Origin: Pseudomonas lini
Lineage (GTDB): Bacteria; Pseudomonadota; Gammaproteobacteria; Pseudomonadales; Pseudomonadaceae
Assembly (NCBI RefSeq): GCF_030812475.1
Contig: NZ_JAUSSR010000020.1
Span: 1 to 64,000 of the forward strand
Reading direction: 5' to 3'
DNA: 64,000 nucleotides
Under the pieces are notes generated by a model. It saw only the letters and a list, made by a program, of their open reading frames with translations, was not told the DNA's origin and ran no database searches. A program made the translations under genes and the position numbers. Position 1 is the stretch's first letter; each line of letters starts with the position of its first letter. Below are positions 54,561 to 62,527 of this stretch, in pieces.

Positions 54561-57500
54561 ATGCCCAGACTGCCGACCGTGCTTTTTTTGCTGTCGCTGA
54601 TTACCTGGACCGCAACGGCTGGCGCGCTGACTCTGACCGACGAAGAACGTAGCTGGCTGGCGGCTCACCCGGACTTGCGCCTGGGCGTGGATGCATCCTG
54701 GCCGCCCTTCGAGTTTCGCGACGATCAGGGCCGCTACCAGGGGCTTGCTGCGGACTACATCAGCATGATTCAGCAACGCCTGGCCATCAAGCTCACGCCC
54801 ATCGAGCCGGTCAGCTGGACGGTTGTCCTCGAACAGGCCAAACAAGCGAAGCTGGACCTGTTGCCGGGCATCATGTCCACCCCGGAGCGCCAGAATTACC
54901 TGTCGTTCACCCGTCCTTACCTGGACTTTCCGATTGTCATTCTTGCCCATGTCGGAGGTCCCCAGCCGCGCAAACTGGAAGACCTGTATGGGCTGAAAAT
55001 CGCCGTGGTGGAAAATTACGCTCCCCATGAGCTGCTGCGCACGCACCATCCTGACCTTAACCTGGTGGCATTGCCCAACGTCAGCTCAGCCTTGCAGGCG
55101 CTAGCCACCGATGAGGTGGACGCCGTGGTCGGCGATCTCGCCTCCAGCATCTGGAGCCTGCGCCAGCTCAAGCTCGACGGACTGTATGTCAGCGGTGAGA
55201 CGCCCTATCGCTATCAACTGGCCATGGGCGTGCCCAAGGACAACAAGATACTGGTGGGCATCCTGGACAAGGTCCTGGCCAATATGACCCCGGAAGAAAT
55301 CAGTGCCATTCAAGAGCACTGGGTCGGCAACGTCATCGATCATCGAAGGTTCTGGTCCGATTTGCTGGTTTATGGCCTGCCCGGACTACTGCTGCTGATC
55401 GGCGGGTTGGCGATGGTGATCCGGGTCAACCGCCGCCTGAGTTCGGAAATCGCCCGCCGGGTCGATCTGGAACAGGAACTGCGCACTAGCGAATACCACT
55501 ACCGCGGACTGGTAGAAAGTCTTTCGGCCATCGCCTGGGAAGCCAGGATCACTGACTTCACCTACAGCTACGTATCGCCCCATGCCGAGGATCTGCTCGG
55601 TTACCCCCTGTCTCACTGGCTGATTCCGGGCTTCTGGCGCAACATCATCCACCCCGCCGACCTGACCCGCGCCCAGACCTTCTGCGATCAGGAAGTCCTG
55701 GCCGGGCGCGATCACAGCCTCGATTACCGGGTCATCACCGCCGACGGTCGCTGCCTGTGGGTGCGTGACATCGTCAGCCTGATCGAGCACGGCCATGAAC
55801 CGGTGATGCGCGGCCTGATGATCGACATCAGCGATGCCAAGCGCACCGAAGAAGCGTTGCGCCTGTCGGAACAGAAGTTCGCCTCGGTATTCCAGCAATG
55901 CCCGGACATTCTTGTTATTGCGCGGCTCTCTGACGGTTGTTTACTGGAGGTCAACGAAGCGTTCGAAGAACAAATCGGTCTCAGGGCCGAAGATGTCGTC
56001 GGCCAGACCGCCCCCGACCTGAACATCTGGGGCATCCCCGGCGTCGGGCCGGGCTTGTTGCAGCGATTGCAGGCCGGCAGCATCCGCAACCTGGAGATGC
56101 CCTTTCGTCGCAATAATGGCCAGGTGTTTACCGGCCTGATTTCCGCCGAACCCTTCGACCTCGACACCACCCTTGCGGTAGTGGTCGTCGTACGCGATAT
56201 CAGTCAGCTCAAGGAAACCCAACAACAGCTGCAAACCTCCGAAGAGAAATTCGCCAAGGCCTTCCATGCGTCTCCGGACGGCTTGCTGCTGTCCCGGCAA
56301 AGCGACGGCTTGCTGCTGGAGGTCAACGAAGGGTTTAGCCGCATCACCGGCTTCAACAGCGCAATGTCGGTGGATCGTTCGGCTCTGGAGTTGGGGATCT
56401 GGGTCAATCTCAACGAACGCAAACAAATGCTCGACCTGCTGCACCGTGACGGTTTCGTGCGCGACTTCAGCTGCCACATCCGCCGCAGCGACGGTCAGAT
56501 CCGCCTCTGCGAAGTGTCCAGCCGCCCGCTGCCGATCGGCGACGAAGATTGCATGCTGACCATCGCCCGAGACATCACCGAGCGGCACTTGATGCAGGAG
56601 AAACTGCAACAGGCCGCCACCGTGTTCGAAAGCACCGCCGAAGGGGTGTTGATCACCGACACGCAACAACACATCAGTGCGGTCAACCGCGCGTTTACCG
56701 AAATCACCGGCTACAGCGAGAGCGAAGCCTTGGGCCACACCCCGCGCCTGCTCGCCTCGGGCCTGCACGACAGCGCGTTCTATGCGGCGATGTGGCATCA
56801 ACTGACCGCCGAAGGGCATTGGCAGGGCGAGATTTCCAATCGCCGCAAGAACGGTGAGCTCTACCCGAGCTGGCTGACCATCAGCGCGGTGCGCAACCGG
56901 GACAAATTCATCACCCACTTCGTGGCCGTGTTCGCGGACATTTCCAGCCTCAAACACGCCCAGGCCAAACTCGACTACCAGGCTCACCACGACCCGCTGA
57001 CCGGCCTGCCGAACCGCACCCTGTTCGAGAGCCGGCTGCAGACCGCGCTCAACAACCAACAGGAAAACGGCGGCCAGGGCGCCGTGCTGTTCCTCGACCT
57101 GGACCGCTTCAAACATATCAACGACAGCCTGGGACACCCGGTCGGCGACCTGTTGCTCAAAGGCATCGCCGTGCGCCTCAAGGAGCAACTGCGCGACATC
57201 GATACCGTGGCGCGCCTGGGCGGCGACGAATTCATCATCCTGCTCCCCGGCCTGCAGCAATCCAGTGACGCCGACAACATCGCGATCAAGCTGCTCAATT
57301 GCTTCGGCGCGCCCTTCCAGGCCGGCGAGCACGAGTTTTTCATCAGTGCCAGCATTGGCACCAGCCTCTATCCAAAAGACGGCTGTGACGTCGCCACCCT
57401 GGTCAAGAACGCCGACGCAGCGATGTATCGCTCCAAAGCCAAGGGTCGCAATCGGGTCGAAAGCTATACCCGCGACCTCACCGCCCAAGCCAGCGAGCGC

Positions 57501-58307
57501 ATCGCGCTGGAGCATGAACTGCGACGCGCCATCGAGCGCAACGAGCTGTTCCTGCACTATCAGCCGAAGATCAGCCTCGACGACCATCGCCTGGTCGGCG
57601 CCGAAGCACTCATTCGCTGGCGCCACCCGACCTTTGGCGATGTGCCGCCAGAACACTTCATTCCCCTGGCCGAAGAAAACGGCATGATCCTGCAGATCGG
57701 CGACTGGGTACTCGAGACCGCCTGCCGGCAGATGTACGAATGGAACCAGGTCTACGAATGCCTCGGCCCCCTGTCCGTCAACCTCGCCGGCGCGCAACTG
57801 CGCCAGCCGAACCTGCTCGGCCGCATCGAACAATTGCTCAAGGACAACGGCCTCAGACCGGATCTTCTGCAACTGGAAATTACCGAAAACTTCATCATGA
57901 GCCAGGCCGAAGAAGCGCTGGCGGTGCTGCATCAACTCAAACACCTGGGCGTGCAACTGGCAATCGACGACTTCGGCACCGGCTACTCGTCCCTGAGCTA
58001 CCTCAAACGCCTGCCGCTGGACATCCTCAAGATCGACCAGTCCTTCGTCCGCGGCCTGCCGGACGATCCCCACGACGCGGCCATCGTTCGCGCCATTATC
58101 GCCCTGGGTCGCAGCATGCAATTCACCGTGATTGCCGAGGGCGTGGAGACCCTCGCGCAGGAGCAATTCCTCGCCGCGGAAGGCTGTGAACAGATCCAGG
58201 GCTACATCGTCAGCCTGCCCCTGCCACCGGCTGAATTCGCCGCGACGTTTCTTCGTACAGCCATATTGGATTTTTCGGATAGCACAGCCGAGAAACCATC
58301 GCTATAA
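54561..58307 (+). CDS. rmcA: Transmembrane PAS-GGDEF-EAL c-di-GMP enzyme (RmcA type)
   Basis: 1248-residue membrane signalling protein. After a signal sequence comes a periplasmic SBP_bac_3 domain (about 35-255), a transmembrane helix (about 264-285) and several cytoplasmic PAS/PAC modules (about 310-800). A GGDEF domain follows with an intact GGDEF motif (887-891), then an EAL domain with intact EAL (1015-1017). Both catalytic signatures being intact, it could make or degrade c-di-GMP. Position after rpoD and domain order match P. aeruginosa PA0575, a redox-responsive phosphodiesterase in biofilms. The start ATG 54561 is chosen for its signal peptide. Confidence 0.93.
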   Translation: MPRLPTVLFLLSLITWTATAGALTLTDEERSWLAAHPDLRLGVDASWPPFEFRDDQGRYQGLAADYISMIQQRLAIKLTPIEPVSWTVVLEQAKQAKLDLLPGIMSTPERQNYLSFTRPYLDFPIVILAHVGGPQPRKLEDLYGLKIAVVENYAPHELLRTHHPDLNLVALPNVSSALQALATDEVDAVVGDLASSIWSLRQLKLDGLYVSGETPYRYQLAMGVPKDNKILVGILDKVLANMTPEEISAIQEHWVGNVIDHRRFWSDLLVYGLPGLLLLIGGLAMVIRVNRRLSSEIARRVDLEQELRTSEYHYRGLVESLSAIAWEARITDFTYSYVSPHAEDLLGYPLSHWLIPGFWRNIIHPADLTRAQTFCDQEVLAGRDHSLDYRVITADGRCLWVRDIVSLIEHGHEPVMRGLMIDISDAKRTEEALRLSEQKFASVFQQCPDILVIARLSDGCLLEVNEAFEEQIGLRAEDVVGQTAPDLNIWGIPGVGPGLLQRLQAGSIRNLEMPFRRNNGQVFTGLISAEPFDLDTTLAVVVVVRDISQLKETQQQLQTSEEKFAKAFHASPDGLLLSRQSDGLLLEVNEGFSRITGFNSAMSVDRSALELGIWVNLNERKQMLDLLHRDGFVRDFSCHIRRSDGQIRLCEVSSRPLPIGDEDCMLTIARDITERHLMQEKLQQAATVFESTAEGVLITDTQQHISAVNRAFTEITGYSESEALGHTPRLLASGLHDSAFYAAMWHQLTAEGHWQGEISNRRKNGELYPSWLTISAVRNRDKFITHFVAVFADISSLKHAQAKLDYQAHHDPLTGLPNRTLFESRLQTALNNQQENGGQGAVLFLDLDRFKHINDSLGHPVGDLLLKGIAVRLKEQLRDIDTVARLGGDEFIILLPGLQQSSDADNIAIKLLNCFGAPFQAGEHEFFISASIGTSLYPKDGCDVATLVKNADAAMYRSKAKGRNRVESYTRDLTAQASERIALEHELRRAIERNELFLHYQPKISLDDHRLVGAEALIRWRHPTFGDVPPEHFIPLAEENGMILQIGDWVLETACRQMYEWNQVYECLGPLSVNLAGAQLRQPNLLGRIEQLLKDNGLRPDLLQLEITENFIMSQAEEALAVLHQLKHLGVQLAIDDFGTGYSSLSYLKRLPLDILKIDQSFVRGLPDDPHDAAIVRAIIALGRSMQFTVIAEGVETLAQEQFLAAEGCEQIQGYIVSLPLPPAEFAATFLRTAILDFSDSTAEKPSL

Positions 58308-58308
58308 T
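58303..58308 (+). promoter_or_regulatory. -10 box of the tRNA gene
   Basis: A consensus TATAAT overlaps the rmcA stop codon (TAA at 58305-58307) and lies 15 nt before the tRNA 5' end. The matching -35 region (around 58280) is poor. Confidence 0.55.
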
Positions 58309-58322
58309 CCGCGACCTACTGA

Positions 58323-58399
58323 GGGCCTATAGCTCAGTTGGTTAGAGCAGAGGACTCATAATCCTTTGGTCCACGGTTCAAGTCCGTGTGGGCCCACCA
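58323..58399 (+). tRNA. tRNA with CAU anticodon, probably tRNA-Ile2 (lysidine-modified)
   Basis: 77-nt cloverleaf with encoded CCA. Acceptor GGGCCTA pairs with TGGGCCC (one G-U). The D arm is GCTC/GAGC, anticodon stem GAGGA/TCCTT with loop CTCATAA, T stem CACGG/CCGTG with loop TTCAAGT. The CAU anticodon allows Met or Ile2; the GACTCATAATC and GGTTCAAGTCC context is closer to E. coli ileX than to elongator Met. The adjacent integrase suggests its 3' end is a phage/island attachment site. Confidence 0.95.
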
Positions 58400-58404
58400 T
58401 ACTC

Positions 58405-58427
58405 AAAGCCGCGCATTGCGCGGCTTT
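58405..58427 (+). terminator. tRNA terminator
   Basis: AAAGCCGCGCATTGCGCGGCTTT-type hairpin, 9-bp stem with a very short loop, 5 nt after the tRNA CCA and followed by CGCGTTT. Confidence 0.75.
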
Positions 58428-58524
58428 CGCGTTTCTGGCGGAACCATCTCCGACGCAGTCCTATGGTCCAAGGGTACAATTTAGGTACAGTGCTTGTTCG
58501 CCAGCCGCCTAGGAGCACCCTCTC

Positions 58525-59493
58525 ATGGCTACTCTCGTAAAGACCCCTTCCGGCACGTAGAAGGCACTCATTCGCAAAACTGGCTGGCCTACCGTCGCCA
58601 AAACCTTCCGCACCAAGCGTGATGCGGAGAACTGGTCAAGGCGCACTGAAGACGAAATGGTCCAAGGCGTCTATATCCGACGCAGCGGTTCTGAGCGTAT
58701 GACGCTGGAAGCGGCCCTCACACGCTATCTCAGCGATATCACCCCCACTAAGAAACCCACCACGCAGCGTGGTGAAATATCCAAAGCCAAAAAGCTGATC
58801 GAGCACCTGGGAAAATACTCACTGGCTGCCCTCTCCGCGGAAATCATCGCAGACTATCGCGACAAGCGACTGAACGAACCCAGCCGTAACGGAAACATCA
58901 GCAACAACACCGTGCGCCTTGAACTGGCCCTTTTGAGTAACCTGTACACAGTAGCTATCCAAGAGTGGGGACTAGGGCTGACGTTCAACCCAGTGTTGAA
59001 TATTCGTAAGCCAAGTCCCGGTGATGGCAGAGACCGACGCCTATCACCAGACGAAGAGCGGAGATTGCTCGCTGCCGTAAATGCGTACAGCAACCCAATG
59101 CTGGGATGGATTGTTCGCATCGCTCTAGAAACGGGTATGCGCTCTTCTGAGATTTCGTCCCTACGTCGCCCTCAGGTCGATTTGGTTAAGCGCGTCATAC
59201 GCCTCTCAGATACGAAAAACGATACATCCAGAACCGTGCCCCTGAGCAGGCACGCCAAAGAAACCTTCCAGGCAGCAATGAATAACCCTGTGCGCCCAAT
59301 TGACTGCGACCTGGTGTTCTTTGGTGAACCCGGTAAGGATGGGAAACGCCGCCCGTATACCTTCACAAAGATTTGGGGCCAGTTGAAGAAAAAGCTCGGA
59401 CTACCAGACTTTAGATTTCACGACCTGCGCCATGAGGCAGTGAGCAGACTCGTAGAGGTGGACTGTCAGACCAAGAGGTATCCGCAATCAGCG
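58525..59493 (+). pseudogene. Tyrosine-type integrase, disrupted
   Basis: Site-specific recombinase remnant next to the tRNA. From ATG 58525 (preceded by AGGAG) the frame reads MATLVKTPSGT and then hits TAG at 58558, where relatives usually have Trp. Translation can resume at 58657. The catalytic domain has the first Arg in LETGMRSSEISSL, Lys, and HDLRHEAVSRLVE with His-x-x-Arg. Just after this a one-base loss shifts the frame: GLSDQEVSAIS is readable in +1. An IS element then cuts off the rest, including the expected His and the catalytic Tyr. Inactive as it stands. Confidence 0.85.
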
Positions 59494-59530
59494 TGGACTT
59501 GCCCCTACCAAACCGGACACCAATTCCCCG

Positions 59531-60406
59531 TTAAATTGATGCTGCCGCTAAGCGCCTGAACTCCCTCGGAGAGCGATAGTTCAAGGCGCTGTGTGGATGC
59601 TGCTCGTTGTAGTGTTCGAAGGCAATTGCCAAATTACGCAGTGCGGTTTCCCGATCCGGTTTGGGCATGTGTGCCACATAGTCACGCTTGATCGTCTTCA
59701 CGAAGCTCTCAGCCATGCCGTTGCTCTGCGGGCTGCGCACCGGTGTGGTCACCGGCTGCAAACCGATTTGTCGAGCAAACAGGCGTGTCTGTTCGGCGGT
59801 GGACGCCGAGCCGTTGTCGCTTAGCCATTGCACCGGCGTAGCGGGCAGTCGATCACCAAAGCGCTTCTCCACGCTTTCCAGCATCAAGTCGCGGATATCA
59901 TCGCCGCAGTACCCGGTCGGGCTCGCGACCCAGCCGATGGCTTCGCGATCACAGCAATCGAGGGCGAAGGTCACGCTCAGTTTGGCACCGTCCTCGCAAC
60001 GGAACTCAAAGCCGTCCGAGCACCAACGCGTATCGCTGGTTTCCACCGCAATACGGCCTTCGTGCCGACGCGGCACGCCGGGCTGTTTGATCCGGCGCTC
60101 AAGCAAAAGGTTGTGGTCACGCATCACCCGGTAAACCCGTTTCACGTTGACCGCCGGCAGCGACCGCTTTTCACGTGCACGACGCAGCAGTCCCCAGACG
60201 CGACGGTATCCATAGCTGGGCAGTTCGCTGACCTCTTGCTGGATTTCAGCGACCAGCTCTACATCGTTCACAGGCCTGCTTCGCCGCACTTTGGGCGATA
60301 CCGATTGCTTGATTCGAACCGTTAATTGCGAACGCGCCACACCGAGACATTCGCTGACCAGCTTCACTGGTCGTCCCCCGGCAACAAGGGTGAGTGCGCA
60401 ATCCAT
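59531..60406 (-). CDS. IS3/IS2-type transposase OrfB (DDE integrase core)
   Basis: 291-residue catalytic part of the transposase. The HTH_21 region (LPSYGYRRVWGLLRR) precedes the rve core; the DDE residues are visible in RWCSDGFEF, WLSDNGSAS and NGMAESFVKTIKRDY. It overlaps orfA by 43 nt in a different frame, with an AAAAATG slip-prone run in the overlap (60407-60412), so an OrfAB fusion by -1 frameshifting is expected as in IS2. Intact, so the element may still be mobile. Confidence 0.93.
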   Translation of the reverse strand: MDCALTLVAGGRPVKLVSECLGVARSQLTVRIKQSVSPKVRRSRPVNDVELVAEIQQEVSELPSYGYRRVWGLLRRAREKRSLPAVNVKRVYRVMRDHNLLLERRIKQPGVPRRHEGRIAVETSDTRWCSDGFEFRCEDGAKLSVTFALDCCDREAIGWVASPTGYCGDDIRDLMLESVEKRFGDRLPATPVQWLSDNGSASTAEQTRLFARQIGLQPVTTPVRSPQSNGMAESFVKTIKRDYVAHMPKPDRETALRNLAIAFEHYNEQHPHSALNYRSPREFRRLAAASI

Positions 60407-60756
60407 TTTTGCGACCGGGCGATCTCCACGGCCTCTTTGAGGATTTCGGCTTCCATCGTTTTCTTGCCCAGCATCCGTTGCAGTTCACGGATCTGCTTGA
60501 GCGCATCGCTCAGCTCGGAGGCAGGCACCACGACTTCGCCAGCACTGACCGCCGACAGGCTGCCGTCCTGATACAACTTGCGCCACAGGAACAGTTGGTT
60601 GGCATTGATGCCGTTGCGCCGAGCGACGACCGACACACTTTGTCCTGGCTCAAGGCTCTCGCGAACCATGGCCAGTTTTTGCTCCGGGCTCCAGCGGCGC
60701 CGCCGCTCCTGGCCCAAAAGCTCCCCACTCTTATCGTTGCTGTTAGTCATAAACAT
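60364..60756 (-). CDS. IS3/IS2-type transposase OrfA
   Basis: 130-residue DNA-binding part. The HTH_Tnp_1 domain (RRRRWSPEQKLAMVRESLEPG, then ARRNGINANQLFLWRKLY) is followed by a leucine-zipper-like helix (ALKQIRELQRMLGKKTMEAEIL) and the C-terminal KWIAHSPLLPGDDQ typical of the IS2 subgroup. Starts at 60756 or the ATG two codons later. Confidence 0.92.
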   Translation of the reverse strand: MFMTNSNDKSGELLGQERRRRWSPEQKLAMVRESLEPGQSVSVVARRNGINANQLFLWRKLYQDGSLSAVSAGEVVVPASELSDALKQIRELQRMLGKKTMEAEILKEAVEIARSQKWIAHSPLLPGDDQ

Positions 60757-60820
60757 AACCGTTTGCCTATCCCTTATCGTAAGGGGGAAACGGTGTCCTG
60801 TCTTTCACGGGGCTCGTTCA

Positions 60821-60967
60821 TCCCCTCAAAAGCTACCCTTAATGGTCACACGCCATACATTAAGGTCTAGAGGACTCTCAAAAGAATTGCTCAAGCAGTT
60901 GAGTGCTGGTGTTACTTCAGATGATCCTACTCAAAATCCCGATACTACCGCTGAACAATGCTGGTAG
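60821..60967 (+). pseudogene. Probable 3' remnant of the integrase
   Basis: In one frame the sequence right of the IS reads TLRSRGLSKELLKQLSAGV and ends at TAG 60965. That resembles the tail of tyrosine integrases after the R-Y-T-H-L-R tyrosine box, but the box itself is scrambled by small indels. Together with the left part it implies IS insertion plus loss of the intervening segment. The match is by eye only. Confidence 0.4.
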
Positions 60968-61114
60968 CGCTCCACCATGGCCAAACCCAACCCATCTTGG
61001 GTAAGCTCAACGTAACTTTGCGCAATTGAGCTCAATTCGCCGCAATCAAGGGACGAACACTCATAGGATCGACCATGGTCGCCAGTAGCAACACCCAGGA
61101 CGGCTAGCGGTGCC

Positions 61115-61396
61115 TCAGCCCCCCAGGGAACCGTAGCTACCCGCTGCTTGTCCGGTGAGGAACGGCATCGGACCGGTTTCGTGCATTAGAAAAGCCGCCC
61201 AGGCTTCGTAGGCTCGCTTTTGGCGCTTGGCAGCTTCATCCCAGGGATAGCCTGTCACCTCCCTCGCTGATACCAGCATCATCACATGATTGGTGGCGGC
61301 ATCGAGCTCGAGCAGAAGGTAACGGGATTGGAATCGGAAATCATCTTCATTACTCATTGAGCGGAACATCCGCCGAATTTTCCCCATCATTTCCAT
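61115..61396 (-). CDS. Hypothetical small protein
   Basis: 93 residues from ATG 61396 (AGGGTG upstream; a GTG three codons earlier is possible). It has no signal peptide or membrane segment. Readable features are a basic N-terminus (MGKIRRMFRSM), an aromatic/hydrophobic core (FRFQSRYLLLELD, HVMMLVSA) and an Ala/Trp-rich helix (AYEAWAAFLMHETGP). I do not recognise the family. It stands alone between the integrase remnant and the redox module, so it is likely island cargo or a remnant. Confidence 0.5.
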   Translation of the reverse strand: MEMMGKIRRMFRSMSNEDDFRFQSRYLLLELDAATNHVMMLVSAREVTGYPWDEAAKRQKRAYEAWAAFLMHETGPMPFLTGQAAGSYGSLGG

Positions 61397-61449
61397 GCTG
61401 ATCACCCTGTGTTCTCCTGCCCGGAAATTGAGCAGAAGCAGTTGAACAC

Positions 61450-61516
61450 CTGGGTCAGTTTTCAGTCGGCAGAACAGCCTTTACTGGGTCAGTTTTCGGT
61501 CAGCGGCAACAGCCTT
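61450..61516. repeat. Tandem 34-nt repeat, possible IS end remnant
   Basis: Two copies start CTGGGTCAGTTTTC at 61450 and 61484 and continue GTCRGC...ACAGCCTT with few differences. Repeated short motifs near a terminus are typical of IS21-family elements; no IS21 genes are present, so this may be a leftover end. Otherwise 61397-61677 holds no gene. Confidence 0.5.
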
Positions 61517-61677
61517 GAAAAAAGCCGGGGTTTCAAAGGGGCAAAACCCATCCGGTTTTAGGGTTTACGATGTCCTTCCGCGATCTGATTTATAGATGGC
61601 CTATCGGAAAACAGTGCTTCTTTTTTGCATCCTTGGGCATCTACGATCCACCTATCAACACAGACAGGAGGTGAGAG

Positions 61678-62448
61678 ATGCAAGCTACATCCCATGAGTT
61701 CAGCGTTTTTTGGCAGCCCGGTTGTTCCAGTTGCGTGCGGGTAAAAGAGTTTCTCACTCGCCTTGAAATTCCGTTCAATTCAGTCAACGTACTTTCCGAT
61801 AGCGAGGGACGCAACGAACTTCGCCGACTCGGTGCACGATCCTTTCCGATCGTGTCGAGAGGCGATGCATTCACGTACGCTCAGTCGATTGAAGACGTTG
61901 CCCGGTTTATTGGTCGCATGGATGCCGTGACGGATCGTCTGCCGCCGGATGTGCTCTTTACGAAGTGGACGAAAGTGCTGCGCGTTGCGCTCGCTATCAT
62001 TCCATTGATTCGGGATGACGAGTTCAATATGTCAGTCCTCCCGCACGTACCACGTACGTACCGCGATCTCAGCTACCACATCTTCCAAGTCGTTGATGCT
62101 TTCTTGCAGACAGTTCAAGAAGGTCTAGAAGACTGGACCGTCGTCGCCAACGTGCCACCGCCGGAACGGATTCAGAAAAAAGAAGACACGGTGAATGAGG
62201 GGCAAGAGCTTGCTAAAAAGCTGCAGCTTTGGTGGCTTTCTCTGGAGGACAAGTCCTGCCAGCAGTCGTTGAAGCTGTTCTACGGTGAGCATCCTATGCA
62301 TCAGTTTCTGGAGCGCTCCACTTGGCACTCGGCCCAACATACGCGCCAGATCATTGCACTGCTATCGGACAAAGGCATCGAGTTGCCGGCTAAGCTTGAC
62401 GCAGATGACTATGCAGGATTGCCGATGCCCAAGAATCTGTGGGAGTAA
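61678..62448 (+). CDS. Glutaredoxin-DinB-like fusion protein
   Basis: 256-residue cytoplasmic protein. Residues 1-82 form a glutaredoxin/thioredoxin-like domain with the redox pair C16-S-S-C19 (QPGCSSCVRV) and the cis-Pro region ARSFPIV. Residues about 95-245 look like a DinB/YfiT helical bundle: H134 (LSYHIFQ), H217 and H221 (WHSAQHTRQ) make a potential metal triad. Families with this fold include mycothiol- and bacillithiol-dependent enzymes, suggesting a thiol-dependent transferase or isomerase fed by its own redox domain. Strong AGGAGGTG ribosome site. trxB follows after 79 nt. Function is inferred only from domains. Confidence 0.75.
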   Translation: MQATSHEFSVFWQPGCSSCVRVKEFLTRLEIPFNSVNVLSDSEGRNELRRLGARSFPIVSRGDAFTYAQSIEDVARFIGRMDAVTDRLPPDVLFTKWTKVLRVALAIIPLIRDDEFNMSVLPHVPRTYRDLSYHIFQVVDAFLQTVQEGLEDWTVVANVPPPERIQKKEDTVNEGQELAKKLQLWWLSLEDKSCQQSLKLFYGEHPMHQFLERSTWHSAQHTRQIIALLSDKGIELPAKLDADDYAGLPMPKNLWE

Positions 62449-62527
62449 CTGGCTATCTCAGTTGCGGCGGCGCGCCCCAATTGCCCAACGCGAATGTCGG
62501 ATTAGGTCCTCACACTAGGAAAACGCA

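Larger units (their letters stand above)
59494..60820 (-). mobile_element. IS3 family insertion sequence, IS2 subgroup
   Basis: About 1327 bp, with orfA and orfB in overlapping frames on the minus strand. Imperfect terminal inverted repeats of about 28 bp begin TGGACTTGCCCC at 59494 and TGAACGAGCCCC (read inward from 60820), both ending GGACACC. Ends were set by this match. No target-site duplication is visible (CAGCG left, TCCCC right). It interrupts the integrase pseudogene. Confidence 0.88.
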
